DNA of 64,000 nucleotides from an uncultured Eggerthellaceae bacterium (GTDB taxonomy: Bacteria > Actinomycetota > Coriobacteriia > Coriobacteriales > Eggerthellaceae). The notes under the pieces are model-generated. The model was not told the DNA's origin. It was given only the letters and a program-made list of their open reading frames with translations, and made no database searches. A program made the translations under genes and the position numbers. Positions 9,617-17,318 of the stretch are shown here, piece by piece (the first letter of the stretch is position 1; every line of letters begins with the position of its first letter). The stretch lies in assembly GCA_947566075.1 (NCBI GenBank), contig CANOIM010000005.1:62001-126000 (forward strand), read 5' to 3'.

Positions 9617-9669
9617 GACAACTCCCTTTCTGTGAGGCGCGTCCTGTGTCGCTGCTCCACGCCAAACGG

Positions 9670-10176
9670 CTAGAGCAGCCCTTCTTCGGCGAGGGCGCGG
9701 CCGATGCCCACGTACTCTTCGCCATTCACGCGCAGGCTCAGAAGCTCCTCTTCCGTGAGCTCTCGCACCACTTTCGCCGGTGAGCCCATGATCAGGACGC
9801 CATCCGGTGCATCCGTCTTCCCCGTTACCAGCGCTCCAGCCCCGATGAGGCACTGACGCCCGATCTTCGCGCCGTCCAACACGATAGCGCCCATGCCCAC
9901 CAAAGACCCGTCCCCGATGGTGCACCCATGGAGGATGGCGCCGTGACCCACGGAGACATCTTCGCCCACCACCACATCACCGTTTATGGGCACGTGCAGG
10001 CAGACGAGCTCCTGGATGTTGGTGCGCGCGCCCACGTAAACATGACCGCCCATGTCTCCTCGCAGCGTTGCACCATAGAGGACCGTGACATCTTCGCCAA
10101 TGTGCACATCCCCCACAACGGTGGCATTGGCAGCTATCTTGGCAGAAGGGTGTATCTCGGGCGTTCCGTAGGTCAT
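9670..10176 (-). CDS. gamma-carbonic anhydrase family protein
   Basis: A 168-aa left-handed beta-helix protein with hexapeptide repeats (GDVHIGEDVTVLYGATLRGD, VVVGEDVSVGHGAILHGC). The metal-binding histidines of the family are represented by ELVCLHVP and SVGHGAILHG. Relatives such as YrdA and PaaY are trimeric zinc or iron enzymes, some with carbonic anhydrase or thioesterase activity and many with none shown. Length is typical. It stands alone between the membrane protein and the toxin-antitoxin locus. Confidence 0.88.
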   Translation of the reverse strand: MTYGTPEIHPSAKIAANATVVGDVHIGEDVTVLYGATLRGDMGGHVYVGARTNIQELVCLHVPINGDVVVGEDVSVGHGAILHGCTIGDGSLVGMGAIVLDGAKIGRQCLIGAGALVTGKTDAPDGVLIMGSPAKVVRELTEEELLSLRVNGEEYVGIGRALAEEGLL

Positions 10177-10241
10177 GCTCGCCTCCTTTTGTTGTGTCCG
10201 GTGACATTAGAACATACCTGCGGCTTCAGAAGGGCCAGAGA

Positions 10242-10260
10242 TGTTATAACGTGTTATACT
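10242..10260 (+). promoter_or_regulatory. promoter and probable operator of the first PIN toxin-antitoxin pair
   Basis: Two copies of TGTTATA are spaced 10 bp apart, the first within the palindrome GTTATAAC at 10243-10250. The second merges into an extended -10 element (TG-T-TATACT, ending 10260), about 23 nt before the antitoxin ATG. This is the expected place for antitoxin autorepression. The promoter shape is visible; binding by the antitoxin is inferred. Confidence 0.5.
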
Positions 10261-10282
10261 TTCTTTAGCAAGGGAGGCGCTC

Positions 10283-10585
10283 ATGATAGAAACAACGCTG
10301 TCGAAGGTGGGCAATAGCATGGCTGTCTTGCTCCCGAAGAGCATTCGGCAAGATGCCTGCATCAGCCCGCAACAACCCTTGCGTGTTGAATCTCCGCGTA
10401 AGGGCGTCGTTGTAATCTCATCGTTGCTAGATGACGAAGAGGACAGGCTTAGTCGACTGCAAACGGCGAACGAGCAGATCCGTGACCGGGCGCGAACCGC
10501 CAAGCCGTGGCCTGCAGGCAAGACCGCAGAGGACATCTTGGATGAGGGAAAGGATGCGGCCGCGGATGAGCTCTTTTCTCTTTGA
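10283..10585 (+). CDS. AbrB/MazE-type antitoxin
   Basis: A 100-aa antitoxin. The N-terminal AbrB swapped-hairpin domain (TTLSKVGNSMAVLLPKSI) binds DNA in this family, and the acidic, helical C-terminus (AEDILDEGKDAAADELFSL) would wrap and inhibit the toxin. Start ATG at 10283 is preceded by AAGGGAGG. It overlaps the PIN toxin gene by 20 nt, which keeps the two products coupled. Expected function is to neutralise the neighbouring RNase and repress its own promoter. Confidence 0.85.
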   Translation: MIETTLSKVGNSMAVLLPKSIRQDACISPQQPLRVESPRKGVVVISSLLDDEEDRLSRLQTANEQIRDRARTAKPWPAGKTAEDILDEGKDAAADELFSL

Positions 10586-10979
10586 TGCGAACGCGCTCAT
10601 CTATTGGGTATATCCGCAATCTCCTCACCATGACAGCGTGAACGAGTTGCTCCGCAAGGCGCTCTCTGCCAAAGGATCCATCTATGCTCTCTCCTCTTCG
10701 CTCAATGAGATCTATTACGCGCTCCACAGGCACTATATGACTGAAACCGATGCACGAGGATCCATTCGCAATATTGCCGAAGTATTCGATCTTGTAGACC
10801 TGACGGGGCCTCTTGTCTTCGACGCTCTTGATTCGAACGAGCCTGATTACGAAGATGGCCTCATCCGCGCTGCAGCCGAGGCCCTGCAGGTTGATGCCAT
10901 CATCAGCTACGACAAGAAGGCGTTCTCAAGCTCATTCATCCCCAAGCTGACCGCCGAAGAGGCTATGAAACTGCTTTGA
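10566..10979 (+). CDS. PIN-domain RNase toxin (VapC-like)
   Basis: A 137-aa ribonuclease toxin. Conserved acidic residues of the PIN fold are present: Asp in FLFDANALIYW at the start, Glu in SLNEIYYAL, and C-terminal Asp residues in EDGLIRAAAEALQVDAIISYDKK. The ATG at 10566 lies inside the antitoxin gene and gives the canonical PIN N-terminus; the longer frame from 10431 does not. Targets of VapC toxins are usually tRNA or rRNA; this one is unknown. It pairs with a MazE-like, not VapB-like, antitoxin, a common mixed arrangement. Confidence 0.87.
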   Translation: MSSFLFDANALIYWVYPQSPHHDSVNELLRKALSAKGSIYALSSSLNEIYYALHRHYMTETDARGSIRNIAEVFDLVDLTGPLVFDALDSNEPDYEDGLIRAAAEALQVDAIISYDKKAFSSSFIPKLTAEEAMKLL

Positions 10980-10998
10980 TCCTAGGATTCCGTCAGCT

Positions 10999-11895
10999 CT
11001 ATAAATGCCAGTAGTAGTCAACGATCCTCCATTCCCCATTCACCTTTTCAAGCCAGAGGCGAAGGGAATCATGTTGGTCGGTCAAGTCTGTCTTGGTCTT
11101 ATCATAGGTTTCCTCGATGTATACCATCATCGTTCCGCTATTCCCCAAGAGAACTGGCAGTCCATGGGTCACCGTAACCGTACTGATCCGCTCCCCCGTC
11201 TGGTTGAAATCAGGCGCGAAATGGATGTCTGGCCCCATTTCCTCCATGATATCAACGGGCGTCTGCCGCTCCGTTATCTGCTTGATATCCTCCATGAGCC
11301 CTTGCACTTCGCTATCAGCATAGGCAACATAGACCACACATGCACCACAGCAGCCCAGCGCTGCGATCCCTGTAGCAATGCACCCTTTCGCTATTCTCCA
11401 GTTCACCATACACCTTCCCTTCGCGGAGGCGAACGCCACAAGAAGGAAGAGGATGGCCGCAAGGGGCTGTAGAGTGAGAAGTGCTGATAGGGCGCCTGTT
11501 ACCCACAAGCGCTTAGGGAGGAGGGCGCCACGATCACGATTCAGCCTTCTCAAGAGCAGGGCCGCAACGGCAAGAGGAGCGGCCGTCAATGCGAACCAAA
11601 GAAACGATATAGTTGCATTGACAAACGTGATGAGCAGGCCCGTTGGGATCCCTGGATGTTCGCCGAAGAGTCCTTCGATGATAGCCACATCTATGCCTGT
11701 ACCCATCCCGTCGGAGAGCATGACCCAATAGTCGGGGCCCATGTCGATGGCTTCGGAAACCTGCCCATGAAGGATCAAGAACACCCCGAATGCCCCGAGC
11801 GCGCTCAGTGCACATAAGACAAGGGTTGCAATGGACAACCCAAATGCTGCTGTTAGCCAAGGGCTTCGAGGCGGTTTGACAGAAGGAGAGGTCAT
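10999..11895 (-). CDS. membrane protein of unknown function with C-terminal outer domain
   Basis: A 298-aa protein not recognised as a family. Membrane helices are at about residues 15-42, 85-115, 128-155 and 165-190. The last 100 residues (SEVQGLMEDIKQITERQTPVDIMEEMG to the end) look like a DUF4878/NTF2-type outer domain: the ending LRLWLEKVNGEWRIVDYYWHL is typical of such small lipoprotein-like domains. It is last of three leftward membrane-protein genes, 13 nt after the preceding one, so probably in one operon. Confidence 0.6.
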   Translation of the reverse strand: MTSPSVKPPRSPWLTAAFGLSIATLVLCALSALGAFGVFLILHGQVSEAIDMGPDYWVMLSDGMGTGIDVAIIEGLFGEHPGIPTGLLITFVNATISFLWFALTAAPLAVAALLLRRLNRDRGALLPKRLWVTGALSALLTLQPLAAILFLLVAFASAKGRCMVNWRIAKGCIATGIAALGCCGACVVYVAYADSEVQGLMEDIKQITERQTPVDIMEEMGPDIHFAPDFNQTGERISTVTVTHGLPVLLGNSGTMMVYIEETYDKTKTDLTDQHDSLRLWLEKVNGEWRIVDYYWHL

Positions 11896-11908
11896 GAGGA
11901 TCAGCTGT

Positions 11909-12274
11909 CTAGGCTAACGAGATAAGGAACGCTGTGCAGGCTGCCTGCAGCGTAATGAGGAAGATAGCTAGGACTGCATAGATCTTGAGGGCGGTGGATC
12001 GCCTTCGCACGCCATTCACCAGACCATGCGCCCAGAGGAAGTCATTCGCGCAATAGCACAGGGCCATGAGCCCATTACAGCCACCCATGACGAACGAGAG
12101 CACCCACAAGTCACTGGGAGGGGCCGTGCGGTTCACCTGGCCATCGAACCCAACTTGCATGGGTATCTCAGAGATGCCCGGCGGAAGACACGCGAGCGCA
12201 ACAGCAGTGACTGCGAACGGAGCCGCGATCATGCAGATCCAGAAGAGGATAATCAACGGTGATGGCAATCTCAC
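11909..12274 (-). CDS. small membrane protein with DUF1648-like N-terminus
   Basis: A 121-aa protein. The segment LPPGISEIPMQVGFDGQVNRTAPPSDLW resembles DUF1648, the N-terminal module of SdpI-type immunity proteins. Three hydrophobic stretches are seen (about 8-30, 55-75, 95-118). The start is a GTG at 12274. A run of nine Gs (minus strand, 12281-12289) lies 6 nt before it and would serve as the ribosome site. Function unknown; the SdpI link is weak and rests on one segment. Confidence 0.55.
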   Translation of the reverse strand: MRLPSPLIILFWICMIAAPFAVTAVALACLPPGISEIPMQVGFDGQVNRTAPPSDLWVLSFVMGGCNGLMALCYCANDFLWAHGLVNGVRRRSTALKIYAVLAIFLITLQAACTAFLISLA

Positions 12275-12280
12275 AGGCGT

Positions 12281-12289
12281 CCCCCCCCC
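12281..12289 (-). repeat. (G)9 homopolymer in the ribosome-binding region of the 11909-12274 gene
   Basis: On the minus strand nine consecutive Gs end 6 nt before the GTG start and replace a normal Shine-Dalgarno. A tract of this length can slip during replication, changing spacing and thus translation. Whether it varies is not known from one sequence. Confidence 0.5.
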
Positions 12290-12370
12290 TCTTTCGCTCT
12301 GGCTGCTCCTAGCCTATTGATGATCCTATTCTAGGCTTTTGCTTCCGTGATAGGAGAACGCAACTGCCCA

Positions 12371-12967
12371 TTAGAGGAACTTGCCGAAGCAGGCAGCCAA
12401 GACCACCGAGAGTACACCCACTGCAGCCAGCGGGATAGCCCCGTCGATGAACGACGGCAAGGGCGCAAGCTGGTAGTAGAGCAGGTAGGTGATGAGCATC
12501 CCGGCGAATGCGAGGATCACGAGAATGGTCAGTATGATGGTAGCTGCTTGGGAAAGACCGCCCGCGCTTCCCAGGGTGATGATGCACGCAAGCTCGACGG
12601 CTGCCCACGCTACGAAGAGCAGGAGTTCCGTGGTGATGGGACGCCCAAACAGGCGGGATGTCACGAAAGCCAGAAGGGCATAAAGGGCAACGGCACCCAG
12701 AGCGAACCACCAGCCAGAGGGTGAGACACCTGGAACCGACGTTCGCGCAGTACCCACGCCGATCATGGCAGCCCCCGCAAGGCCCGCGATAGCCGTCAAG
12801 ATGATGCAAACGACGCCAGCGGAGTAGAGCGCCCCTGTTACCTTGGGGATTCCCGGCCGGAAGAAGATGACCCACCAAGCAAGATAGCAGGCAGCGCAAA
12901 CCGCCATGAGGGCATGGCCTCCCACCAGGAGCAGCCCCGTAGCCTGCGATGCCATTGGCTCTGTCAT
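12371..12967 (-). CDS. multi-span membrane protein of unknown function
   Basis: A 198-aa protein with six likely membrane helices (about residues 8-30, 40-65, 78-98, 108-126, 135-158, 170-196) joined by short loops and no recognised motif. The ATG at 12967 (MTEPMASQ) is chosen because GAGGA precedes it at good spacing; the ATG at 13036 has no such site. It is first of three leftward genes for membrane proteins. No function can be assigned. Confidence 0.6.
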   Translation of the reverse strand: MTEPMASQATGLLLVGGHALMAVCAACYLAWWVIFFRPGIPKVTGALYSAGVVCIILTAIAGLAGAAMIGVGTARTSVPGVSPSGWWFALGAVALYALLAFVTSRLFGRPITTELLLFVAWAAVELACIITLGSAGGLSQAATIILTILVILAFAGMLITYLLYYQLAPLPSFIDGAIPLAAVGVLSVVLAACFGKFL

Positions 12968-13070
12968 GACTTCGTCCTCTCTAAAGGGGCAGCTGGATGT
13001 GCCGTAATGAATGCTCTCTAGCATACCTTTGAACAACCAATGCGTGTAATGTCAACACTAACGGTAACGC

Positions 13071-13569
13071 ATTTCAACTCACGCTCCCCGTATGGGGAGC
13101 GACTTCAACGCCCCGAAGGAGGCAGACTCGAGCTGCGTTTCAACTCACACTCCCCATACGGGGAGCGACTGCCATCCTCATAGGGTGTCAGCACCGCTTC
13201 GTAGTTTCAACCCACGCTCCCCATACGGGGAGCGACTTCGCAGATGCTATGGCTTGTTCTGCTGCCGTAGTTTCAACCCACGCTCCCCATACGGGGAGCG
13301 ACTCGCTCGAAAACGAAGGAACCAGAGCCATCCTCGTTTCAATCCACGCTCCCCATACGGGGAGCGACTAGACCAGTAGGGCTGACCTCAACCTGGGATA
13401 TGGTTTCAACCCACGCTCCCCATACGGGGAGCGACTCCAAGAGATCTGCAATGACCACTACCTGCCCGAGTTTCAATCCACGCTCCCCATACGGGGAGCG
13501 ACTCTCCGTGATGTCCCCAAGGTTGGGGACATCCAGGTTTCAATCCACGCTCCCCATACGGGGAGCGAC
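13071..13569 (-). CRISPR. CRISPR array 1 (type I-C repeats, 8 repeats, 7 spacers)
   Basis: Eight 33-nt repeats begin at 13071, 13137, 13204, 13270, 13336, 13403, 13470 and 13537, with 33-34 nt spacers. Each repeat has an 8-bp stem (CGCTCCCC/GGGGAGCG) with a 4-nt loop. Read on the minus strand it ends in TTGAAAC, the type I-C handle, so transcription runs leftward from the right end. The two leftmost repeats carry several changes (ACTC for ACCC, CGTATG for CATACG), as expected at the old, leader-distal end. Repeats 5, 7 and 8 have AATCC where others have AACCC. Confidence 0.97.
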
Positions 13570-13735
13570 CGCTACATATTGCATTGTCAAAGTACCTGTT
13601 CCGTATATAGACGAACTGATGAATCTGAATTAATCAGCAAGAAGACATTACGGCGTCATTTACTCATAGAATCTGGTGCGAACCTCCTAGAAGAACGATG
13701 AATACCTTATGCTCGCACTATTCGCCACACACGTG
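13570..13735 (-). promoter_or_regulatory. leader of CRISPR array 1
   Basis: The DNA right of the last repeat begins CGCTACATATTG and shares several blocks with the leader of array 2: that opening block, GGTGCGAACCT, and ACCTTATG followed by TCGCAC. Its position at the conserved-repeat end marks it as the leader from which the array is transcribed leftward and into which new spacers are inserted. It lies in the gap before the Fic gene end. Confidence 0.75.
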
Positions 13736-13824
13736 AAGATCATTAGGACATATCTAACATTACCAAAAGAACTCGCTGAAGCAGACTACGGAATACGCCT
13801 AAAAAACAAGCTCCTCGACACGCT

Positions 13825-14778
13825 TTATCTACACTCCCAATATCCGCACTTATTGGATCCTACCCTCTTCAAATGACCCGCATCCTGCAGATCTTTGACC
13901 ACCCGAGCAGCAGTGCGAGGAGATACGCCCAGAAACATAGCGAGCTCGTCAACGGTTGCCTTAGGATCATCCTTGAACAGGCTCAAAGCATCTTGCTCCC
14001 GTTGCGTTCGCTTGTCATCAGAATGGATCCAGTATTTCAGGCTATCCCGAACGATCTCCAGCATCAATTCTACAAAGGACTCGCTTGATCCTTGGCTGTT
14101 CGATAACGCTAATGCGTCGTAATACTCTTTCTGCCGTGCCAAGATCGTGGATTCGATTGGCAGCCAAGCAAACGCATCGCGCCAGTGTGATAGCAATAAT
14201 GTATGCCAAAGACGCCCACAACGCCCATTTCCATCAGCAAACGGATGAATGAACTCGAATTCATAGTGGAAGATACTAGAAGATATCAGTGGATGATAGC
14301 CCGTCTTACTCAACCAAGAAAAAAGAGCAGCTACCACTTCGGGTACATAATTTGCTGGCGTGCCTGCATGAATGAGCACTTCTCCATCGTAGACGCCCAC
14401 GTTGCCAGAGCGGAATGTGCCGACCTCCTTGACAAGGCCGTCCATGAGCAAAGAATGCGCTCTTAAAAGGTCTTCTATCGAATAGGGATCAAGCTCATCA
14501 AGGGCACCGTAGGCTACGATGGCATTTTGAACTTCAAGAATATCCTTTTTGTTACCGAGAACCCTTTGCCCATCTATGATCCCTTGCACATCTCCCTCAG
14601 CAAGCTTATTCCCTTCGATCGCCAAGGAAGAATGGATCGTCTTGATCCTCATTCGCCTATGAAGCCACGGCTTTGGATCGCTCACTGATGAAGCATTGAA
14701 TTCGCCGACGAGCTCGATGATCTCAAAGACAAGGTCATCGATACGCGACGTCTTTTTGAATGGTGGTTCGTAGGACAT
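13825..14778 (-). CDS. Fic-domain AMP-transferase with N-terminal inhibitory helix and C-terminal winged helix
   Basis: A 317-aa Fic protein that would transfer AMP (or another NMP) to a target protein. The active loop HPFADGNGRCGRLW holds the catalytic His and the GNGR anion site. An upstream inhibitory helix HSSLAIEGN fits the (S/T)xxxE(G/N) motif, so activity is self-restrained. The C-terminus (PKATVDELAMFLGVSPRTAARVVKDLQDAGHLKRVG) is a winged helix for DNA binding. ATG 14778 follows AAAGGAA; the TTG at 14796 is less likely. It sits between two CRISPR arrays and downstream of a palindromic operator it may itself bind. Confidence 0.9.
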   Translation of the reverse strand: MSYEPPFKKTSRIDDLVFEIIELVGEFNASSVSDPKPWLHRRMRIKTIHSSLAIEGNKLAEGDVQGIIDGQRVLGNKKDILEVQNAIVAYGALDELDPYSIEDLLRAHSLLMDGLVKEVGTFRSGNVGVYDGEVLIHAGTPANYVPEVVAALFSWLSKTGYHPLISSSIFHYEFEFIHPFADGNGRCGRLWHTLLLSHWRDAFAWLPIESTILARQKEYYDALALSNSQGSSESFVELMLEIVRDSLKYWIHSDDKRTQREQDALSLFKDDPKATVDELAMFLGVSPRTAARVVKDLQDAGHLKRVGSNKCGYWECR

Positions 14779-14805
14779 GGGGATTTCCTTTATCAACGAT
14801 AAGCT

Positions 14806-14847
14806 ATTTTATCATGCCATTTTTATACTGCCAATTGGCAGTATAAA
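14806..14847 (-). promoter_or_regulatory. Fic promoter with 26-bp perfect palindromic operator
   Basis: A perfect palindrome spans 14822-14847 (arms TTTATACTGCCAA / TTGGCAGTATAAA, no gap). On the minus strand its centre supplies a -35 box TTGGCA (14834-14829), 17 nt before a -10 box TAAAAT (14811-14806), 28 nt upstream of the Fic ATG. A protein bound there would block RNA polymerase, so autorepression by the Fic winged helix is the simplest reading. Sequence features are direct; the binder is inferred. Confidence 0.75.
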
Positions 14848-14875
14848 TGTGACGACACAAAGCTATCCTGGGCAT

Positions 14876-14904
14876 TTGATACACAGTTAGAGACCTGCTA
14901 GAAT
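14876..14904 (+). promoter_or_regulatory. strong sigma-70-type promoter for a short RNA
   Basis: TTGATA at 14876-14881 and TAGAAT at 14899-14904 are separated by exactly 17 nt. Predicted transcription start is near 14911. No protein start follows; instead an intrinsic terminator lies 55-85 nt downstream, so the product should be a small RNA. Confidence 0.7.
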
Positions 14905-14910
14905 GCACCC

Positions 14911-14995
14911 GGCGGCATCCCGTGGAGCAGACGGGAACAGCTGCTGTCAACATATGTTAGGCGTTAGCCGTCCCGCCGCCGCGGGGCGGCTTTCT
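14911..14995 (+). ncRNA. putative antitoxin RNA of a type I toxin-antitoxin locus
   Basis: About 85 nt from the promoter above to a terminator whose stem is GCCGTCCCGC/GCGGGGCGGC (14967-14990), with a T-rich end at 14991-14995. It converges on the small hydrophobic peptide gene whose stop codon is at 14997, so the two transcripts would overlap at their 3' ends. This layout matches Fst/par-type systems, where the RNA blocks toxin translation. The RNA is predicted from signals only. Confidence 0.6.
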
Positions 14996-14996
14996 G

Positions 14997-15071
14997 CTAC
15001 CTAGGCCGTTTGGCCATCAGCAGCATAGCGGCGAGCAGGAGCAGTTCCAGGAACAGGATAGCCTCTGTCAT
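14997..15071 (-). CDS. 24-aa hydrophobic peptide, type I toxin candidate (holin-like)
   Basis: Peptide MTEAILFLELLLLAAMLLMA followed by KRPR. One membrane helix with a positively charged tail is the profile of small type I toxins such as the Fst/TxpA 'putative holin-like toxin' group. GGGGGTG lies 7 nt before the ATG at 15071; a second ATG at 15077 is too close to it. A minus-strand promoter fits TTCAGA (15152-15147), 18 nt, TAAGAT (15128-15123). The peptide would insert in the cell's own membrane if expressed without its antisense RNA. It lies in the gap between two CRISPR arrays. Confidence 0.62.
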   Translation of the reverse strand: MTEAILFLELLLLAAMLLMAKRPR

Positions 15072-15173
15072 GGTCATCACCCCCGATCATCCGGGAGTCA
15101 GCCGCGCCGCCGGGCTTGAGTCATCTTAGCATGGTTTCTTGACGGATCTGAACGCCGATAAAATGCAAGAGCT

Positions 15174-16819
15174 GCTTCACCCACGCTCCCCATACGGGGT
15201 GCGACGTATACCGACCCCAGATATACCCATCATGGCGCTGGTTTCAACCCACGCTCCCCATACGGGGAGCGACATCATGGTGGAGTAGGCGTTGCGCAGA
15301 TTGCCGTTTCAACCCACGCTCCCCATACGGGGAGCGACCATATCTAAGAAGAGTGCAACCACCGAAACACGTTGTTTCAACCCACGCTCCCTATACGGGG
15401 AGCGACCTGCGCGCCCTGGAAGCGGTGGACCAACTGCCTTGTTTCAACCCACGCTCCCCATACGGGGAGCGACTATGTTTGCGTTGCTTCATACTTTGAT
15501 AATCTAGTGTTTCAACCCACGCTCCCCATACGGGGAGCGACGAGGTTCTCGTCCCCGAGTCGCTCCAGCTCAGCGTTTCAACCCACGCTCCCCATACGGG
15601 GAGCGACTGACTATAGCAACGCAAGCCCGGAGGACCTGCTGGAGTTTCAACCCACGCTCCCCATACGGGGAGCGACCCACTATCGCTGCCACCACCCACG
15701 TGATAGGACTGTTTCAACCCACGCTCCCCATACGGGGAGCGACTACGCTCACCATCCCTAAGGACTCAGCCCTCCTAGTTTCAACCCACGCTCCCCATAC
15801 GGGGAGCGACTGACGATATACACGATGCAAGGCGCTGGGAAGAGTTTCAACCCACGCTCCCCATACGGGGAGCGACGCCCAGGATGCGCCCGAAGCGGTC
15901 ACGGTGGACGAGTTTCAACCCACGCTCCCCATACGGGGAGCGACTATCATCGTATGCCTAGCAACGTCAAGATATCTTGTTTCAACCCACGCTCCCCATA
16001 CGGGGAGCGACGGCCATGATCTCCTCGAATCGGCTCTTGGAGAGCGTGTTTCAACCCACGCTCCCCATACGGGGAGCGACGATGGCCTGGCGCATTGTTG
16101 CCCTCGAAGAACTAGTTTCAACCCACGCTCCCCATACGGGGAGCGACTGATCGAATAGCCCTTCGTCAACGTACTCTTCTCGTTTCAACCCACGCTCCCC
16201 ATACGGGGAGCGACAGTTGGCTGCCGTATTCGATGCGTGCCAGATGTAGTTTCAACCCACGCTCCCCATACGGGGAGCGACTGGTCCTGTTGACGATCTC
16301 CTTCAGGTTCCACTTGTTTCAACCCACGCTCCCCATACGGGGAGCGACTTATTAGAAAGAGGTGATTAACTTGGCTGGAATAGTTTCAACCCACGCTCCC
16401 CATACGGGGAGCGACCTCGTTCTTCGGGTGCTTCGTCGCAGGCGGGTACTGGTTTCAACCCACGCTCCCCATACGGGGAGCGACCTGCCGAAGAAGGGAT
16501 GACCTCTGTGGGGAAGGGGTTTCAACCCACGCTCCCCATACGGGGAGCGACAACGCTCTTGCTCTTATCTCTTGCTCTTTTTCTAAGTTTCAACCCACGC
16601 TCCCCATACGGGGAGCGACCAGGGTCTTGGTCTATCAAGAACTGGGGAACAAGTTTCAACCCACGCTCCCCATACGGGGAGCGACAATGCTAAGGTTGTA
16701 AACGATAAGATTGCAGAAGTTGTTTCAACCCACGCTCCCCATACGGGGAGCGACTCGGCTGCAAAACCGACTGTCTATTCATTCCTGTTTCAACCCACGC
16801 TCCCCATACGGGGAGCGAC
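15174..16819 (-). CRISPR. CRISPR array 2 (type I-C, 25 repeats, 24 spacers)
   Basis: Twenty-five repeats start at 15174 (degenerate, 32 nt) and then at 15241, 15306, 15374, 15441, 15509, 15575, 15644, 15711 and onward to 16787, with spacers of 32-36 nt. Apart from the first repeat and one base in the fourth, the repeats are identical to the array 1 type with AACCC. The degenerate copy at the left and the intact copy next to cas2 at the right show that the leader is on the right and transcription is leftward, following the cas operon. Confidence 0.98.
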
Positions 16820-17022
16820 CGCTACATATTGTATTATCAAGGTGCACCTTGTGCAGATATGCTCTTTCATTCGCTCTCATCAAACCCAAACTGCTATTTC
16901 GCACTGGATTCATCAATAGAACCCAGTGCGAACCTTCCAGGGAAATGATGATCACCTTATGTTCGCACCGCTCGTTCGTGAGGCCTCGATCAAGCTTGAC
17001 ACGCCATATTATCAAGCGCGTC
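16820..17022 (-). promoter_or_regulatory. leader of CRISPR array 2
   Basis: This 203-nt stretch separates cas2 from the first repeat. It starts with the same CGCTACATATTG block as the array 1 leader. It contains an inverted repeat with 10-nt arms TTCGCACTGG/CCAGTGCGAA (about 16888-16923), of which one arm is recognisable in array 1. A role in array transcription and spacer insertion follows from its position. Confidence 0.75.
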
Positions 17023-17313
17023 CTACAATGTTAGAAATCCTTCAGCTTCGTAGGACGCCTTGCATCCGTAGTGCTCTATTTTCCGATCATAATTGCTGCC
17101 CAGGCTATAGAACCTCAAGCTGTCTTTCTCAGGATCGATCAGCTCAAGCAGTTCTGCCTTGACTTTAACCATCGTCGCTGCATCCGCAACACACTCGAAC
17201 ACCGAATTCTGCACCCGCTGCCCATAATTAACGCAGTGCTTTGCCACCCGCCGCAAACGCTTCCGTCCCTCTGGGCTTTCGGTATTAACATCATAGGTTA
17301 TTACTGTAAGCAT
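17023..17313 (-). CDS. cas2: CRISPR-associated endonuclease Cas2
   Basis: A 96-aa ferredoxin-fold subunit of the Cas1-Cas2 spacer integrase. The N-terminus MLTVITYDVNTESPEGRKRL has the conserved Asp of the YDV motif and is followed by GQRVQNSVFEC, typical of Cas2. ATG 17313 is chosen over the frame start at 17328 since GGAAGTG precedes it and Cas2 proteins begin this way. It follows cas1 by only a few bases. Confidence 0.95.
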   Translation of the reverse strand: MLTVITYDVNTESPEGRKRLRRVAKHCVNYGQRVQNSVFECVADAATMVKVKAELLELIDPEKDSLRFYSLGSNYDRKIEHYGCKASYEAEGFLTL

Positions 17314-17318
17314 GATGA

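Noticed and set aside
15292..16158. Repetitive open frames with QPTLPIRGAT or RSPYGER motifs
   Set aside because: These are translations of CRISPR repeats, not proteins.
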